This document shows positions 9,006-18,397 of a stretch of 64,000 bases of DNA, piece by piece. Numbering within the stretch: the stretch's first letter is position 1; every line of letters starts with the position of its first letter. The position numbers were made by a program, and so were the translations under genes. The notes beneath the pieces were generated by a model. The model was not told the origin of the DNA, searched no databases, and worked only from the letters and a program-made list of their open reading frames with translations. The stretch comes from an uncultured Agathobacter sp. (lineage in GTDB: Bacteria > Bacillota > Clostridia > Lachnospirales > Lachnospiraceae): positions 1 through 64,000 of the forward strand of contig CAMDYX010000006.1 of the NCBI GenBank assembly GCA_945910395.1. The letters run 5' to 3'.

Positions 9006-9691
9006 TATTTCGATCCCTTCATCTGCTCATGCTGCTTTTGATTGATATATTTTGCCACAACCTCCGAGCGGTTCTTTAATCTGCAGCCATAGAGAGTTCT
9101 TCCGTCTGGCAGAGTTTCCTTTCGAATAACAACGACGGACAGATTGAAGTTGGTTCCACCGGAGCCTGCAATAAAGTTCAGATAAAGCACATCCCCTTTC
9201 TGATACTGCTCTGTACCACGGGTAATAAATGCAACGCCGCCCTCACTGATATCCTTTACGCTAACCGGTTTCGGCTCATCCATTTCCGTTCTACGGACCA
9301 ACCCTTCTGCCCCTACAAAGACGCGGAAATTCTGACGTCTGTTATAGGATACTGCTTCTTTTTTCGATACAATAATATGTACGCTGCCATATACCGGAAG
9401 CTTTATGTTTTTGATTGCGACACCACGCCATATCTGCGGCTTCTCATCCTTAATCAAAACCAGACTGTTTGTTACTCCCTCGGCGTTAAAATTAATCAGC
9501 AAATCCTGTTCACGGATTGCGTCTAATACCACAAATTTCAGAGATTTATTTTCCTTCTTTATGGAGTTTATTTTTTCCACATCTGCCGGATCTGTGATAT
9601 TTGCAACCGTAGTTTTTAAGTTTACCTTAGCATCCTTATTCGATGCTTCTATCGAAACCTCTGTGTTTGGTGTAAGATCACTTACAAACAT
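9005..9691 (-). CDS. YcgR-like PilZ domain protein (c-di-GMP receptor)
   Basis: 228 residues. The N-terminal half resembles the YcgR N-domain and the C-terminal half is a PilZ domain. The PilZ binding motif is intact: RRQNFR (RxxxR), then DISEGG (D/NxSxxG) about 30 residues later. Such proteins bind cyclic di-GMP and alter motility or surface behaviour. AAAGGAG precedes the start. It lies between an SDR gene and the radical SAM gene, which suggests a shared transcript but gives no direct functional link. An HD-GYP gene at 52-53.7 kb could supply the opposing degradation activity. Confidence 0.88.
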   Translation of the reverse strand: MFVSDLTPNTEVSIEASNKDAKVNLKTTVANITDPADVEKINSIKKENKSLKFVVLDAIREQDLLINFNAEGVTNSLVLIKDEKPQIWRGVAIKNIKLPVYGSVHIIVSKKEAVSYNRRQNFRVFVGAEGLVRRTEMDEPKPVSVKDISEGGVAFITRGTEQYQKGDVLYLNFIAGSGGTNFNLSVVVIRKETLPDGRTLYGCRLKNRSEVVAKYINQKQHEQMKGSK

Positions 9692-9709
9692 ATGCTTCTC
9701 CTTTGAAAC

Positions 9710-10519
9710 TTATTCCGAATCCCTGTTAGGTTCCATTTTCTTTCGCTGCTGGTGTGCTGCAATCCGAATATAAAGGCTCTGGGGAAGAAAACGTCCGAAT
9801 ACCATCGCAAGCTTCATCTTTAAGGTTGGAACAATCACTTTTTTTCCCCGAATCATCTGGTCGACTGCATAATTTGCGCACTCGTAGGATGAGATTCCTT
9901 TCAATGAAAAATGTACATTTGCCACCGCATCAAACTCCGTCTTTACCGGTCCCGGGCAAAGACACCCGATGTAAATCGGACTCTTTTGTTCTTTAAATTC
10001 CTCTGCAATTGCTCTTGTCAGACTAGCGACGTAGGCCTTTGATGCATAATAGGTTGCCATATATGGTCCTGCCGGCATCAGTCCCGCGGAGCTTGCCACA
10101 TTTAAAAGATATCCGCCCTTCTGCTTTTGCATGATCTCCAATACTTTTTTGGTCAGAAAATGAACGGCCCTGATATTGACGTCAATCATCTGAAGCTCCT
10201 TATCGAGATCTCCATCAAGAAACCGGCCACAATCGCCAAAACCGGCGTTATTGATAAATATTGCAAGCTTTTTCCCCTGCAGAAAATCACATAGCTTTTG
10301 GCATTCCTCCAAGGAGGACAAATCCGCCTCAAGGAGCAAGCATTCCCGCTCCTTATCCACTTCCCTATGTATTTCTTCGCAAAGCTTTAAAAGACGGTCT
10401 TTTCTTCTGGCGACAAGAATCAGGTCAAAGCCTTCTTTTGCAAACCTCTTGGCAAACTCAGCGCCGATTCCGGAGCTTGCTCCGGTAATTACCGCATACC
10501 CTCGATGCTTCTGGGACAT
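9710..10519 (-). CDS. SDR-family oxidoreductase
   Basis: NAD(P)-dependent short-chain dehydrogenase, about 269 residues. TGASSGIGAEFAKRF is the nucleotide-binding glycine motif, NNAGFGD the structural motif, and YYASKAYV the YxxxK catalytic pair, with S upstream in NVASSAG. I choose the ATG at 10517-10519, which overlaps the tdk stop (TAATG) and has GGAGG upstream; a GTG two codons earlier is also possible. The substrate is unknown; the sequence resembles DltE/YqjQ-type ketoacyl or sterol-like reductases. Confidence 0.88.
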   Translation of the reverse strand: MSQKHRGYAVITGASSGIGAEFAKRFAKEGFDLILVARRKDRLLKLCEEIHREVDKERECLLLEADLSSLEECQKLCDFLQGKKLAIFINNAGFGDCGRFLDGDLDKELQMIDVNIRAVHFLTKKVLEIMQKQKGGYLLNVASSAGLMPAGPYMATYYASKAYVASLTRAIAEEFKEQKSPIYIGCLCPGPVKTEFDAVANVHFSLKGISSYECANYAVDQMIRGKKVIVPTLKMKLAMVFGRFLPQSLYIRIAAHQQRKKMEPNRDSE

Positions 10520-11112
10520 TACCACTTTTCCTCCAACAGCTTTTTAAAATTCGGTCCGAGGTTTCCTTCCTTCCAGTGCTTTCTGCAAACTGCGACATAT
10601 GAGCTGTTTCCGGCAAGAAAAACCTGATCTCCTTCCCGAATGATTCCATTCTCGTTAAAACGAGCGTTACACTTTGCGGCTTTTCCGCACCAGCATACGG
10701 TCTTAATCTCTTCAATGACATCTGCCCATGCCAATAACCACAGACTGCCAGGAAACAATTCATTCCGAAAATCCGCACGAAGTCCGTAGCAGATCACCGG
10801 TACATTTAAGTCATCCACCACATGCACCAAAAACTCAATCTGTTCCTTGGAACAGAACTGTGCCTCATCAACGATGACACAATCATAGCCTTGTATATAC
10901 TCGTCGTCCATAAGAACCAGATCTTCCATAAGCACACAGGGACGCTCTAATCCAATTCTGGATTTAATGACATACTCGCCGTCTCTGGTATCTGTCTTTG
11001 GCTTTGCCAGAATTGCTTTTTTTCCGCGCTCTCTGTAATTGTATTCTACCATCAGCGCATTTGCTGTCTTGGAGCTTCCCATTGCTCCATATCGGAAAAA
11101 TAATTTTGCCAT
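10519..11112 (-). CDS. tdk: Thymidine kinase
   Basis: Phosphorylates thymidine with ATP in nucleoside salvage. At 197 residues it is a type II enzyme. The P-loop is GAMGSSKT, the Mg/base motif is DEAQF, and CWCGKAAKCNARF is part of the zinc lasso. It starts 15 bp after the trpB-like gene and its stop overlaps the SDR start. Confidence 0.95.
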   Translation of the reverse strand: MAKLFFRYGAMGSSKTANALMVEYNYRERGKKAILAKPKTDTRDGEYVIKSRIGLERPCVLMEDLVLMDDEYIQGYDCVIVDEAQFCSKEQIEFLVHVVDDLNVPVICYGLRADFRNELFPGSLWLLAWADVIEEIKTVCWCGKAAKCNARFNENGIIREGDQVFLAGNSSYVAVCRKHWKEGNLGPNFKKLLEEKW

Positions 11113-11127
11113 ATGAAATATTACCTT

Positions 11128-12498
11128 CTATTCTACTTTCGGAAGCTTTGAAAGAGCAGCCTCTAGCTCTTTGTCGGTTGGAATGTAATCAACCATCTGT
11201 CCATCATTAAATTTCTGATAAGCAACCATGTCGAAATATCCGGTTCCGGTAAGTCCGAATACAATATTCTTAGCCTCTTTGGTCTCCTTGCATTTCAGTG
11301 CTTCGTCAATGGCAACCTTGATGGCATGACTGCTCTCCGGTGCAGGAAGAATTCCTTCCACACGTGCAAAAGTCTGGGCAGCCTTAAATACCTCTGTCTG
11401 CTCCACACTCCTTGCCTTTAAGTAACCCTGATCGTAAAGCTCAGATACCACGGAGCTCATTCCATGGTAGCGGAGTCCTCCTGCATGGTTTGCAGATGGA
11501 ATGAAGCCGGAGCCAAGGGTGTACATCTTAGCCAGCGGACATACCTTGCCGGTATCACAGAAATCATATGCATATTTTCCTCTGGTAAGACTTGGGCAGG
11601 AAGCAGGCTCTACGGCGATAATCTCATAATCTGCCTCTCCACGAAGCATCTGTCCGACAAACGGTGAGATCAGGCCTCCAAGGTTTGATCCACCTCCGGC
11701 ACAACCGATAATGGTATCTGCTTTTACGCCATATTTATCAAGGGCGGTCTTTGTCTCGAGACCAATTACAGACTGATGAAGAAGTACCTGTGTCAAAACA
11801 GAACCTAGTACATAACGATATCCATCCTGAGTTGTCGCAGCCTCTACTGCCTCGGAAATTGCACAGCCGAGACTTCCTGTCGTTCCCGGAAACTCCGCAT
11901 TGATTTTTCTTCCGATTTCTGTATCCATAGAAGGAGATGGTGTAACCTTTGCACCGTAGGTTCTCATAACCTCTCTTCTAAACGGCTTCTGCTCATAAGA
12001 GCACTTTACCATATATACCTGACAATCCAGATCAAAGTAAGAGCAGGCCATAGAAAGAGCAGTTCCCCACTGTCCTGCACCGGTCTCTGTGGTAACGCCC
12101 TTTAATCCCTGCTTCTTTGCATAATAGGCCTGTGCGATGGCAGAGTTTAATTTATGGCTTCCGGAGGTATTATTTCCCTCAAACTTGTAGTAGATATGTG
12201 CAGGAGTCTGAAGCTTCTCCTCCAAGCAGTATGCTCTTACTAACGGTGATGGGCGGTACATTCTGTAGAAGCTTCGAATTTCTTCCGGGATATCAAAGTA
12301 TGGGGTAGTCTCATCCAGCTCCTGCTTTGCAAGCTCTTCACAAAAAATGTGGGAAAGCTCCTCTAAGGTAACCGGCTGTAGGGTTCCCGGATTTAAAATC
12401 GGAGCAGGCTTCTTTTTCATGTCTGCCCGAACATTGTACCACTGCTTTGGCATTTCGTTCTCTTCCAGATAAATCTTGTAAGGTATTTCTTTCATCAT
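11128..12498 (-). CDS. TrpB2-type tryptophan synthase beta-like protein
   Basis: A 456-residue PLP enzyme of the TrpB2 group, which is longer than TrpB and typical of paralogues that do not need TrpA. It has the TrpB2-like N-terminus PYKIYLEENEMPKQWYN. The PLP lysine is K116 in GSHKLNSA and the phosphate loop GCAGGGSNLGG. It may make tryptophan from free indole or from phosphoserine plus indole. The window already has a canonical trpB in the trp operon, so this copy is probably a salvage enzyme. It heads a co-directional run with tdk, SDR, PilZ and radical SAM genes. Confidence 0.9.
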   Translation of the reverse strand: MMKEIPYKIYLEENEMPKQWYNVRADMKKKPAPILNPGTLQPVTLEELSHIFCEELAKQELDETTPYFDIPEEIRSFYRMYRPSPLVRAYCLEEKLQTPAHIYYKFEGNNTSGSHKLNSAIAQAYYAKKQGLKGVTTETGAGQWGTALSMACSYFDLDCQVYMVKCSYEQKPFRREVMRTYGAKVTPSPSMDTEIGRKINAEFPGTTGSLGCAISEAVEAATTQDGYRYVLGSVLTQVLLHQSVIGLETKTALDKYGVKADTIIGCAGGGSNLGGLISPFVGQMLRGEADYEIIAVEPASCPSLTRGKYAYDFCDTGKVCPLAKMYTLGSGFIPSANHAGGLRYHGMSSVVSELYDQGYLKARSVEQTEVFKAAQTFARVEGILPAPESSHAIKVAIDEALKCKETKEAKNIVFGLTGTGYFDMVAYQKFNDGQMVDYIPTDKELEAALSKLPKVE

Positions 12499-12534
12499 GG
12501 TTATTTCTTCTCCTTCTCATTTCCATTTTCTTAA

Positions 12535-12720
12535 ATTCCTATTTTCGGAAATATGTTCCTGCATGAATTTGCATATTCGAATCAGAACCCACTCGCGTTT
12601 GTAAAAAGCGTAGCGGTACTAAATTCGCAATAGAATTGCTCATTAAGTGCCGACGCTTTTTAAACGTTCTGATTCGAATAGCAAAATTCATTCTAAGGAA
12701 CATATTTCCGAAATGGGAAT
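12535..12720 (+). repeat. Dispersed inverted-repeat element, copy 5 (opposite orientation)
   Basis: Same element, inverted relative to copies 1-4. The outer arms GGAAATATGTTCC and GGAACATATTTCC are specific to this copy and match each other. The inner TTCGAATC change is present on both arms. The side loop is C-GCGA-G, still GNRA. Confidence 0.88.
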
Positions 12721-12749
12721 TTCATAATAAACATAGTATAACATAAGAC

Positions 12750-15095
12750 TTAGAAAGAATCCATGAAATATAATCTTGCTCCAAAATCCTGGAAGAATCT
12801 CGTCTCTTCGTTGTATCCGGTTCCTCCGAAGGATTGCCTTAGCTTCACTCCGGCCTCCATCAACGAATCCCCGTATGCCACATAATCCTCCTGTTCCCCC
12901 GGCATTTTCACAAACCTTGCCAGAGTGTTATGAACCAGAGAATCCTGCTTAACATGTATCGGTGACACCATATTCACCAGATCACCGAACAATTTCAAAT
13001 TGTATTTTAATTCTCTGTTGTAAAAATGATATTTTTTCTCTGCACAAAGTCCTTTTGCAAAATACTGCTCAAACTGCGTATTTGGAACTACAAGCTCCTG
13101 CATAATCATCCCTACCGCTTTGCTCTGATCCGGTGCCACGCAGGTCCATTCATGAATATTTCCGTTTCTTCCCCGGTAAAAGCGTCCCTTTTGCAGTACC
13201 TCTCTCCACTCCTTATACAAAATGATTTGAAGTCTGATTTCGTCTAAATCCTCCTTTTTCATATCGCACAGATTGCATTCATATCCTAAGACACCAAATG
13301 CCGCAACCGCAAAACGAGTGGTAAGGGGCGTAACACGGAGGGTCTGATGATTCGGACAGGCTGAAACATGGGCACTCACCGTTGACATGGGATAGCCATA
13401 GCTGTAGCCGGTCTGACCATTTACGCGGTAAAGCGCATCCGTATCGTCGCTGGCCCAGATTTGTGGAAAATAGCATAGCATGCCAAGATCAAACCGGTTT
13501 CCGCCTGCGGCACAGCCCTCAAACAGGATGTGTGGGAAGCGTTTGGTAAGCGTATCCAGCATGCGATAGAGGCCTAGCATATAGCGGTGCCCCACCTCCT
13601 CCTGATGCTCCTCGTCCAGATATTTTGAATAATAATCGGAAAAAATACGGTTCATATCCCATTTCACATAGGAAATATTGGCGGAGGAAAATACGCCGGT
13701 CATAGACTCAATCAGATAATCCACCACCTTCGGATTACACAAATCCAAAATTCTTTGATTTCTTCCTTCGGAATGAGGTTTTCCCGGAATATCCAGAGTC
13801 CAGTCCGGATGTGCCCGGTAAAGCTCGCTGTCTACATTTACCATTTCCGGCTCTACCCATAGACCAAAATCAAGTCCCAGGGCATTGATTTTTTCTGCCA
13901 GACCACAAATTCCGCCTGGAAGCTTCTTCTTGTTTACGATGTTCCAGTCTCCAAGGGAGCTCCTGTCGTTATCCCGACTTCCAAACCAGCCGTCATCCAT
14001 GACAAAAAGCTCGATTCCCACTTCCTTTCCGGCTTTTGCTAGCTTTAACAGCTTGCTTTCGTTAAAGTCAAAATAGGCGGCCTCCCAGCTGTTTAAAAGC
14101 ACCGGGCGCACCTTGTTTTTCCACTCACCCCGCACAATACATTGGCGGACAAAATCGTGCATATGCTGGCTCATGCCGTTAAAGCCCTCATGGGAAAAGG
14201 TCATGACCGCTTCCGGTGCCTCAAATTCCTCCCCCGGATTTAGAATAAAGCAGAAGGACTGAGGATTGATTCCGGTCACCATGCGCGTCTTTTTATATCC
14301 GTTCACTTCTACCGCCTCATAATGATTTCCGCTGTAAATCAGGTTGAATCCATAGACAGCGCCGGTATCCTCTGTTGCATTTTTCTTTGATAACATTACA
14401 AAGGGATTCGCCCGGTTGGAGGAGCTTCCGGTATAGGATGCATTTACATGCTTTCCCGCCCTCACCGGAATATCGTTCCGATGCATTTCCCTCGCCCAGC
14501 TTCCGTTGAAGGTAGATAACACAAAGTCATCCGTCGGGAAATCAATCTGTGTACTAAGAAGTCTTTTCAATTTGATGGTCGTATCACAGGTATTGATCAG
14601 CCTGCTGCTTCTGGTGATGACATCCTGCTTTTCAAACACTCCGTAGGACAGTTCCAGGGTAAGTCCGTAATTCTTATCCATTAATGTCACTACAAGCTCT
14701 TTCGCTTCATGCTCTTCATCATAGGAGGAAGGCAGCGTCTTAAGTGCCTCCTTTTCTTCCTTTATTACTGCATGATCAACCAGGAAATCCGAGGTATAGC
14801 CTCCGTCTGCATGCAGGATTTCCACGAAGGGCTCCCGGATATCTCCCTTTCCATAGGAGGACATTTCAAGGCATATGTCTTCCAGGGAAAAATTGGTATG
14901 CTCGCTGTCATAGGTATTTGTATTTCCCGGCGCAAAGACATGCTTTTCCAAAAGGCTGTCCGCATCCTCTTTACTTCCTATGGTAATCCTTTTTCCATAA
15001 TATAAATGCTCTAAGTGCCCGGTGTCCATGACACGAAATGCATAAGTAGTATTTGCGGTGTGAAGCACCCATATATTCTCATACTGTTGAATCAA
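12750..15095 (-). CDS. Alpha-galactosidase, GH36
   Basis: Hydrolyses alpha-1,6-galactosides such as melibiose and raffinose. 781 residues with the GH36 architecture. MDDGWFGSRDND lies in the barrel, KWDMNR carries the nucleophile aspartate, CAAGGNRFD is conserved, and WASDDTDA holds the acid/base aspartate. No signal peptide is present, so it is cytoplasmic and the sugar must be imported. The start codon is TTG (15093-15095), the only one well spaced from GGAGG. It lies just downstream of a GPH sugar transporter but is separated from it by a repeat element. Confidence 0.93.
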   Translation of the reverse strand: MIQQYENIWVLHTANTTYAFRVMDTGHLEHLYYGKRITIGSKEDADSLLEKHVFAPGNTNTYDSEHTNFSLEDICLEMSSYGKGDIREPFVEILHADGGYTSDFLVDHAVIKEEKEALKTLPSSYDEEHEAKELVVTLMDKNYGLTLELSYGVFEKQDVITRSSRLINTCDTTIKLKRLLSTQIDFPTDDFVLSTFNGSWAREMHRNDIPVRAGKHVNASYTGSSSNRANPFVMLSKKNATEDTGAVYGFNLIYSGNHYEAVEVNGYKKTRMVTGINPQSFCFILNPGEEFEAPEAVMTFSHEGFNGMSQHMHDFVRQCIVRGEWKNKVRPVLLNSWEAAYFDFNESKLLKLAKAGKEVGIELFVMDDGWFGSRDNDRSSLGDWNIVNKKKLPGGICGLAEKINALGLDFGLWVEPEMVNVDSELYRAHPDWTLDIPGKPHSEGRNQRILDLCNPKVVDYLIESMTGVFSSANISYVKWDMNRIFSDYYSKYLDEEHQEEVGHRYMLGLYRMLDTLTKRFPHILFEGCAAGGNRFDLGMLCYFPQIWASDDTDALYRVNGQTGYSYGYPMSTVSAHVSACPNHQTLRVTPLTTRFAVAAFGVLGYECNLCDMKKEDLDEIRLQIILYKEWREVLQKGRFYRGRNGNIHEWTCVAPDQSKAVGMIMQELVVPNTQFEQYFAKGLCAEKKYHFYNRELKYNLKLFGDLVNMVSPIHVKQDSLVHNTLARFVKMPGEQEDYVAYGDSLMEAGVKLRQSFGGTGYNEETRFFQDFGARLYFMDSF

Positions 15096-15120
15096 AGTCT
15101 GGCCCTCCTAAATACGATAT

Positions 15121-15385
15121 AATTCTATAATCTGATGTTCGTGAAAATGAATTTCTTATATCCCATTTCGGAAAAGTGTTCCCGAGAATGAATTTTGCTA
15201 TTTGAATCAGAACGTTTAAAAAGCATCGGCACTTAATGAGCAATTTATTGCGAATTTAGTACCGCTATGCTTTTTACGAACGAGAGTGGGTTCTGATTCA
15301 AATATGCAAATCCATTCGGGAACACAATTCCGAAAAGAGAGTTTCTTATTTGAATTAGGAACACTTCTCTGAAATAGAAGTTTCC
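15121..15385 (-). repeat. Older element relic split by copy 6
   Basis: With copy 6 and one 8-bp duplication removed, the flanks join into GTTCGTGAAAATGAATTT, then CTTATTTGAATTAGG, then AACACTTCTCTGAAATAG. These match the left arm start and right arm end of the element, with the middle lost. The relic supplies the last codons and stop of the transporter gene ending at 15355. Confidence 0.6.
15160..15341 (-). repeat. Dispersed inverted-repeat element, copy 6, flanked by an 8-bp duplication
   Basis: Ends ATCCCATTTCGG (15160-15171) and CCGAAAAGAGAG (15330-15341) are immediately flanked by TTTCTTAT at 15152-15159 and 15342-15349. The core has the GCAT/ATGC variant shared with copy 1. The flanking DNA is itself a decayed older copy. 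Confidence 0.9.
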
Positions 15386-16779
15386 TTTAAGGATTTCGTT
15401 ATTTCTTCAATTTTTTCATCCGTTAAAATGTAATTCTTCTTAAATACAAACAGTCCGATCAAAAGCACCACAATCGGAATAATCGTCATACACAGACGAA
15501 GCCCCATTCGAGAAGACTCATCAATGGCTGTAAGAACGGCTGCCGTCTCATCCTTTTGAATATGGAAAACGGAAATGACGACAGATGCCACAAGTGCTGC
15601 AATTCCGGAGGCAAGCTTTACCACAAAGGTCTGCATGGAAAAAATGACGGATTCATCTCTGCGGTTGTTTTTCAGTTCCCCGTAATCCACGGTATTTGCA
15701 AGGAATACCGTTACGATAACGTTTAACATTCCGATTGCTGACATGATAAGAAATGCAGGAATCAACAGTAAGTAGATGTTTGCAGTTCCCGAAAATGCAA
15801 TGATCAGTAAAAGAACATATCCTGCCATTGCCATGGTAAAGCTTACATAGAAAATCTTTATGGTGTTCATAAACCTTCTGAAAAGAGGGAACAGTACCAT
15901 CATTGCAAGAATCTGGAATGCGCCGCCAAAGGTGTTAAATGAGGTATAGTTCGCTTCCCAGGAAGCCGGACTGAAATCATATTTGAAGAAATAAATGACC
16001 AGGTTTGAGGTAATGTAAAGTGCGGTATTGATCATGACGATCGCAATAACCATAGTCATGGCCTGATCGTTCTGGACGAGGGATTTAAACATTTCTCCCA
16101 CGGTCGCCTGCTTCATTTCCACCGAGGACTTTTCCTTGATGGTCATACAGGTAATGGTTGTAAACAATACAAACAGGATTGCAATAATCAGTGCAAAATA
16201 CTTGTATCCCAGGCGCTCTATCTCCGTTGCATTTGCTCCCCCTGCCAGATTTCCAAGGGCAGATACACTAAGCACGGTAATGATAGAAATAATTGCAGAG
16301 CCCACACCTGCGCAGGAACGAGCCAGAGCAGATAAGCCCTCCCGCTCTTTTCCGCTCTCGGTAAATGCAGGAATCATGGACCAGTAAGGAATATCCATCA
16401 TGGTGTAGGTAACGCCCCAAAGGATGTAGGTTGTTGCAGCATATGCAACCAGTCCGCTTCCGTTTAGGGTTGGCGGTGCAGAAAACATGAGGAACAATAC
16501 CACTGCATTAAGCAGGGTTCCTACGAAAAGCCAGGGACGGAATTTTCCCCATCTGGTCTTTGTCTTTGCAACCAAAACACCCATGATCGGATCATTAAAT
16601 GCGTCAAATATCCGGGCGATAAAAAGAATGATTCCCATTGCTACCGCACTTACGCCCATAATGTCCTGATAATAATACAGGATATAGGTTGCAGAAAGCA
16701 TATACACCATATCTTTTCCTACTGCGCCAATACCATATGCGAATTTTTCGCCCACACTAAGTTTCTTTTTTGTTTCCAT
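15355..16779 (-). CDS. GPH-family sugar:cation symporter (MelB-like)
   Basis: 474 residues with about 12 hydrophobic segments. KFAYGIGAVGKDMVYML at the N-terminus, then DAFNDPIMG and RWGKFRPW between helices 2 and 3, are the glycoside-pentoside-hexuronide transporter signatures. It probably imports a galactoside or the GH2 substrate with Na+ or H+. It follows the glycosyltransferase-like gene by 17 bp, in the tetR-GH2-GT-transporter run. Its final residues (about SISEKCS) and stop codon are encoded by a relic of the repeat element, so the natural C-terminus may once have been longer. Confidence 0.9.
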   Translation of the reverse strand: METKKKLSVGEKFAYGIGAVGKDMVYMLSATYILYYYQDIMGVSAVAMGIILFIARIFDAFNDPIMGVLVAKTKTRWGKFRPWLFVGTLLNAVVLFLMFSAPPTLNGSGLVAYAATTYILWGVTYTMMDIPYWSMIPAFTESGKEREGLSALARSCAGVGSAIISIITVLSVSALGNLAGGANATEIERLGYKYFALIIAILFVLFTTITCMTIKEKSSVEMKQATVGEMFKSLVQNDQAMTMVIAIVMINTALYITSNLVIYFFKYDFSPASWEANYTSFNTFGGAFQILAMMVLFPLFRRFMNTIKIFYVSFTMAMAGYVLLLIIAFSGTANIYLLLIPAFLIMSAIGMLNVIVTVFLANTVDYGELKNNRRDESVIFSMQTFVVKLASGIAALVASVVISVFHIQKDETAAVLTAIDESSRMGLRLCMTIIPIVVLLIGLFVFKKNYILTDEKIEEITKSLKETSISEKCS

Positions 16780-16796
16780 GTTATTTATCCTCCCAA

Positions 16797-18299
16797 TTAA
16801 TTATCTTTCTCTTTTAATCCCATAGCAAGCTCTACTACCTTATAAGCGCCATCATATAATCCAATAGCTTTGTTGGTAATGATTGCGTCACACATTTCAT
16901 TCAACAGATCGGTATTCAAAAACATCTCAACCATCTGCAGGGTGTGTGGTATATCACGGCACTCTAAGGTTCCATCCCCCATTTCTGCGGAGTGGATGGC
17001 GCCCCACATCTCATGCTTTCCAACACGCTTGATAAACAGCTTTGGAATCGGATAAAAGGCCAGCTCACTTGGCTTTGTCACAAGTACGTCTGCACTTCTC
17101 ATAAGAAGGTTCGTACAATACACTGCTTCAAAAATGTTTTTGTGCCAGAACCCATGAATTCCCGTGATTTCCGTTTCCGGATCAAGGGCAGACTCTGCAA
17201 AATGCTCGGTGTCCTTCCAGTTGTCAAAATGCTCGGTGGACAGCTCCTTCATCTTGGGGATTTCGGTAAGTAATGCATCCCAGACATTCTTGTAATCACC
17301 GACATTTACGTACAATGCCGCCTTTCCTGCCTTGATCTGTGGAAGCAGATTCTTAATGATCGCTGCAAAAATCTCCTTCTGCGCTCCGGCGCCACCGATG
17401 GTAAGAAGGAATCTCATTGGTTTTCCTTTGGCCCTGCGTGAGGTTCTTGCAGCACAATCTGCTTCAATATTGCTTACCAGCTCGTGGTCAATGTAATGTC
17501 CGGTATAAACCAGGCTTTCCTTCGGCATTGGATTACAAATCTTGTCCTTATTCATGCCATTTAAAATACGATATCCCATGTATGCATTTTTACACTGAAT
17601 CGTATGAACGGAACCTTCTGAGAGATGAAGTGCCATGGGCCAGTTATCCGGAATTGCATTTACCACATGCTTCATTCCCGCATGAATGGCAGCCTGTGCC
17701 GGCCATACATGGGTTCCGATTACCGGAATATCCTTTGGAACATTGCGGTATACCGGAGCCATAAGCTCTGCATTCTTCTGGTCGGAAGCATTGTAGGAAA
17801 GAGCACGAAAGCCTTCATAGTTCATGGGCTCCCACACAAGCTTATTGAAAATCGGATTTTTTGAAAGTCTTGAGCCTAACGAATACAATTCGTTCTGTGC
17901 CCCGATGACCTTTGTGCAGGTGGTCTGCCCATAGGAATTTAAGTCCATCCAGTAAGGCGTATATCCCATGGATTTTGCAGCGGACGCTATTGCCATCGAA
18001 ATACGATAATGCCCAAAGCCCATTCGGATATTTCCCACAATAATACCTTTTTCCGTATCAAAGTCGGTGCGATTCACCGGCTGGGTATCGTCATAGTGTG
18101 CGTTTGTCTTTGGCTCCCCAACCAGAATATTCTGCACTCCAAGCGAATCCCCAATATATGGATTTTTCTGGATATATGCCGGATAATTTACATTCGTATC
18201 ATCTCCAAATTTCTTAGCATACTTTTTCTTAGACTTCACAGCTTTTTTGTAAGCCCTGCCGGAAATCTCATTTCCAAAAATGATGTTTGATTTTTCCAT
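16797..18299 (-). CDS. MurG/MGDG-synthase-like putative glycosyltransferase
   Basis: A 500-residue cytoplasmic protein I cannot name. Around residue 90 GNIRMGFGHYRIS resembles the GxGH N-terminal loop of GT28-type enzymes. LLTIGGAGAQKE begins the second Rossmann half, and VTKPSELAFYPIPKLFIKRVGKHE resembles the nucleotide-sugar site (normally KPGG...E). The order fits a GT-B fold. It is co-directional with GH2 and GPH transporter genes under a TetR regulator, an odd place for a lipid or wall glycosyltransferase. Alternatives are a phosphorylase-like or regulatory GT-B protein. A start with AGGAG nearby is clear. Confidence 0.55.
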   Translation of the reverse strand: MEKSNIIFGNEISGRAYKKAVKSKKKYAKKFGDDTNVNYPAYIQKNPYIGDSLGVQNILVGEPKTNAHYDDTQPVNRTDFDTEKGIIVGNIRMGFGHYRISMAIASAAKSMGYTPYWMDLNSYGQTTCTKVIGAQNELYSLGSRLSKNPIFNKLVWEPMNYEGFRALSYNASDQKNAELMAPVYRNVPKDIPVIGTHVWPAQAAIHAGMKHVVNAIPDNWPMALHLSEGSVHTIQCKNAYMGYRILNGMNKDKICNPMPKESLVYTGHYIDHELVSNIEADCAARTSRRAKGKPMRFLLTIGGAGAQKEIFAAIIKNLLPQIKAGKAALYVNVGDYKNVWDALLTEIPKMKELSTEHFDNWKDTEHFAESALDPETEITGIHGFWHKNIFEAVYCTNLLMRSADVLVTKPSELAFYPIPKLFIKRVGKHEMWGAIHSAEMGDGTLECRDIPHTLQMVEMFLNTDLLNEMCDAIITNKAIGLYDGAYKVVELAMGLKEKDN

Positions 18300-18345
18300 T
18301 GTTATCTCCTATTCTTTCTTATACTCTCCTCTTGGCTTAGATATA

Positions 18346-18397
18346 ATCCCTTTTCGGAATTGTGTTCCTGAGAATGAATTTTGCTATTAGAATCAGA
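18346..18397 (-). repeat. Truncated element relic (left end)
   Basis: ATCCCTTTTCGG through AATCAGA of the standard left arm, then abrupt junction with the GH2 gene end. The TGA stop of the GH2 gene (18393-18395) lies in the relic. Confidence 0.75.
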
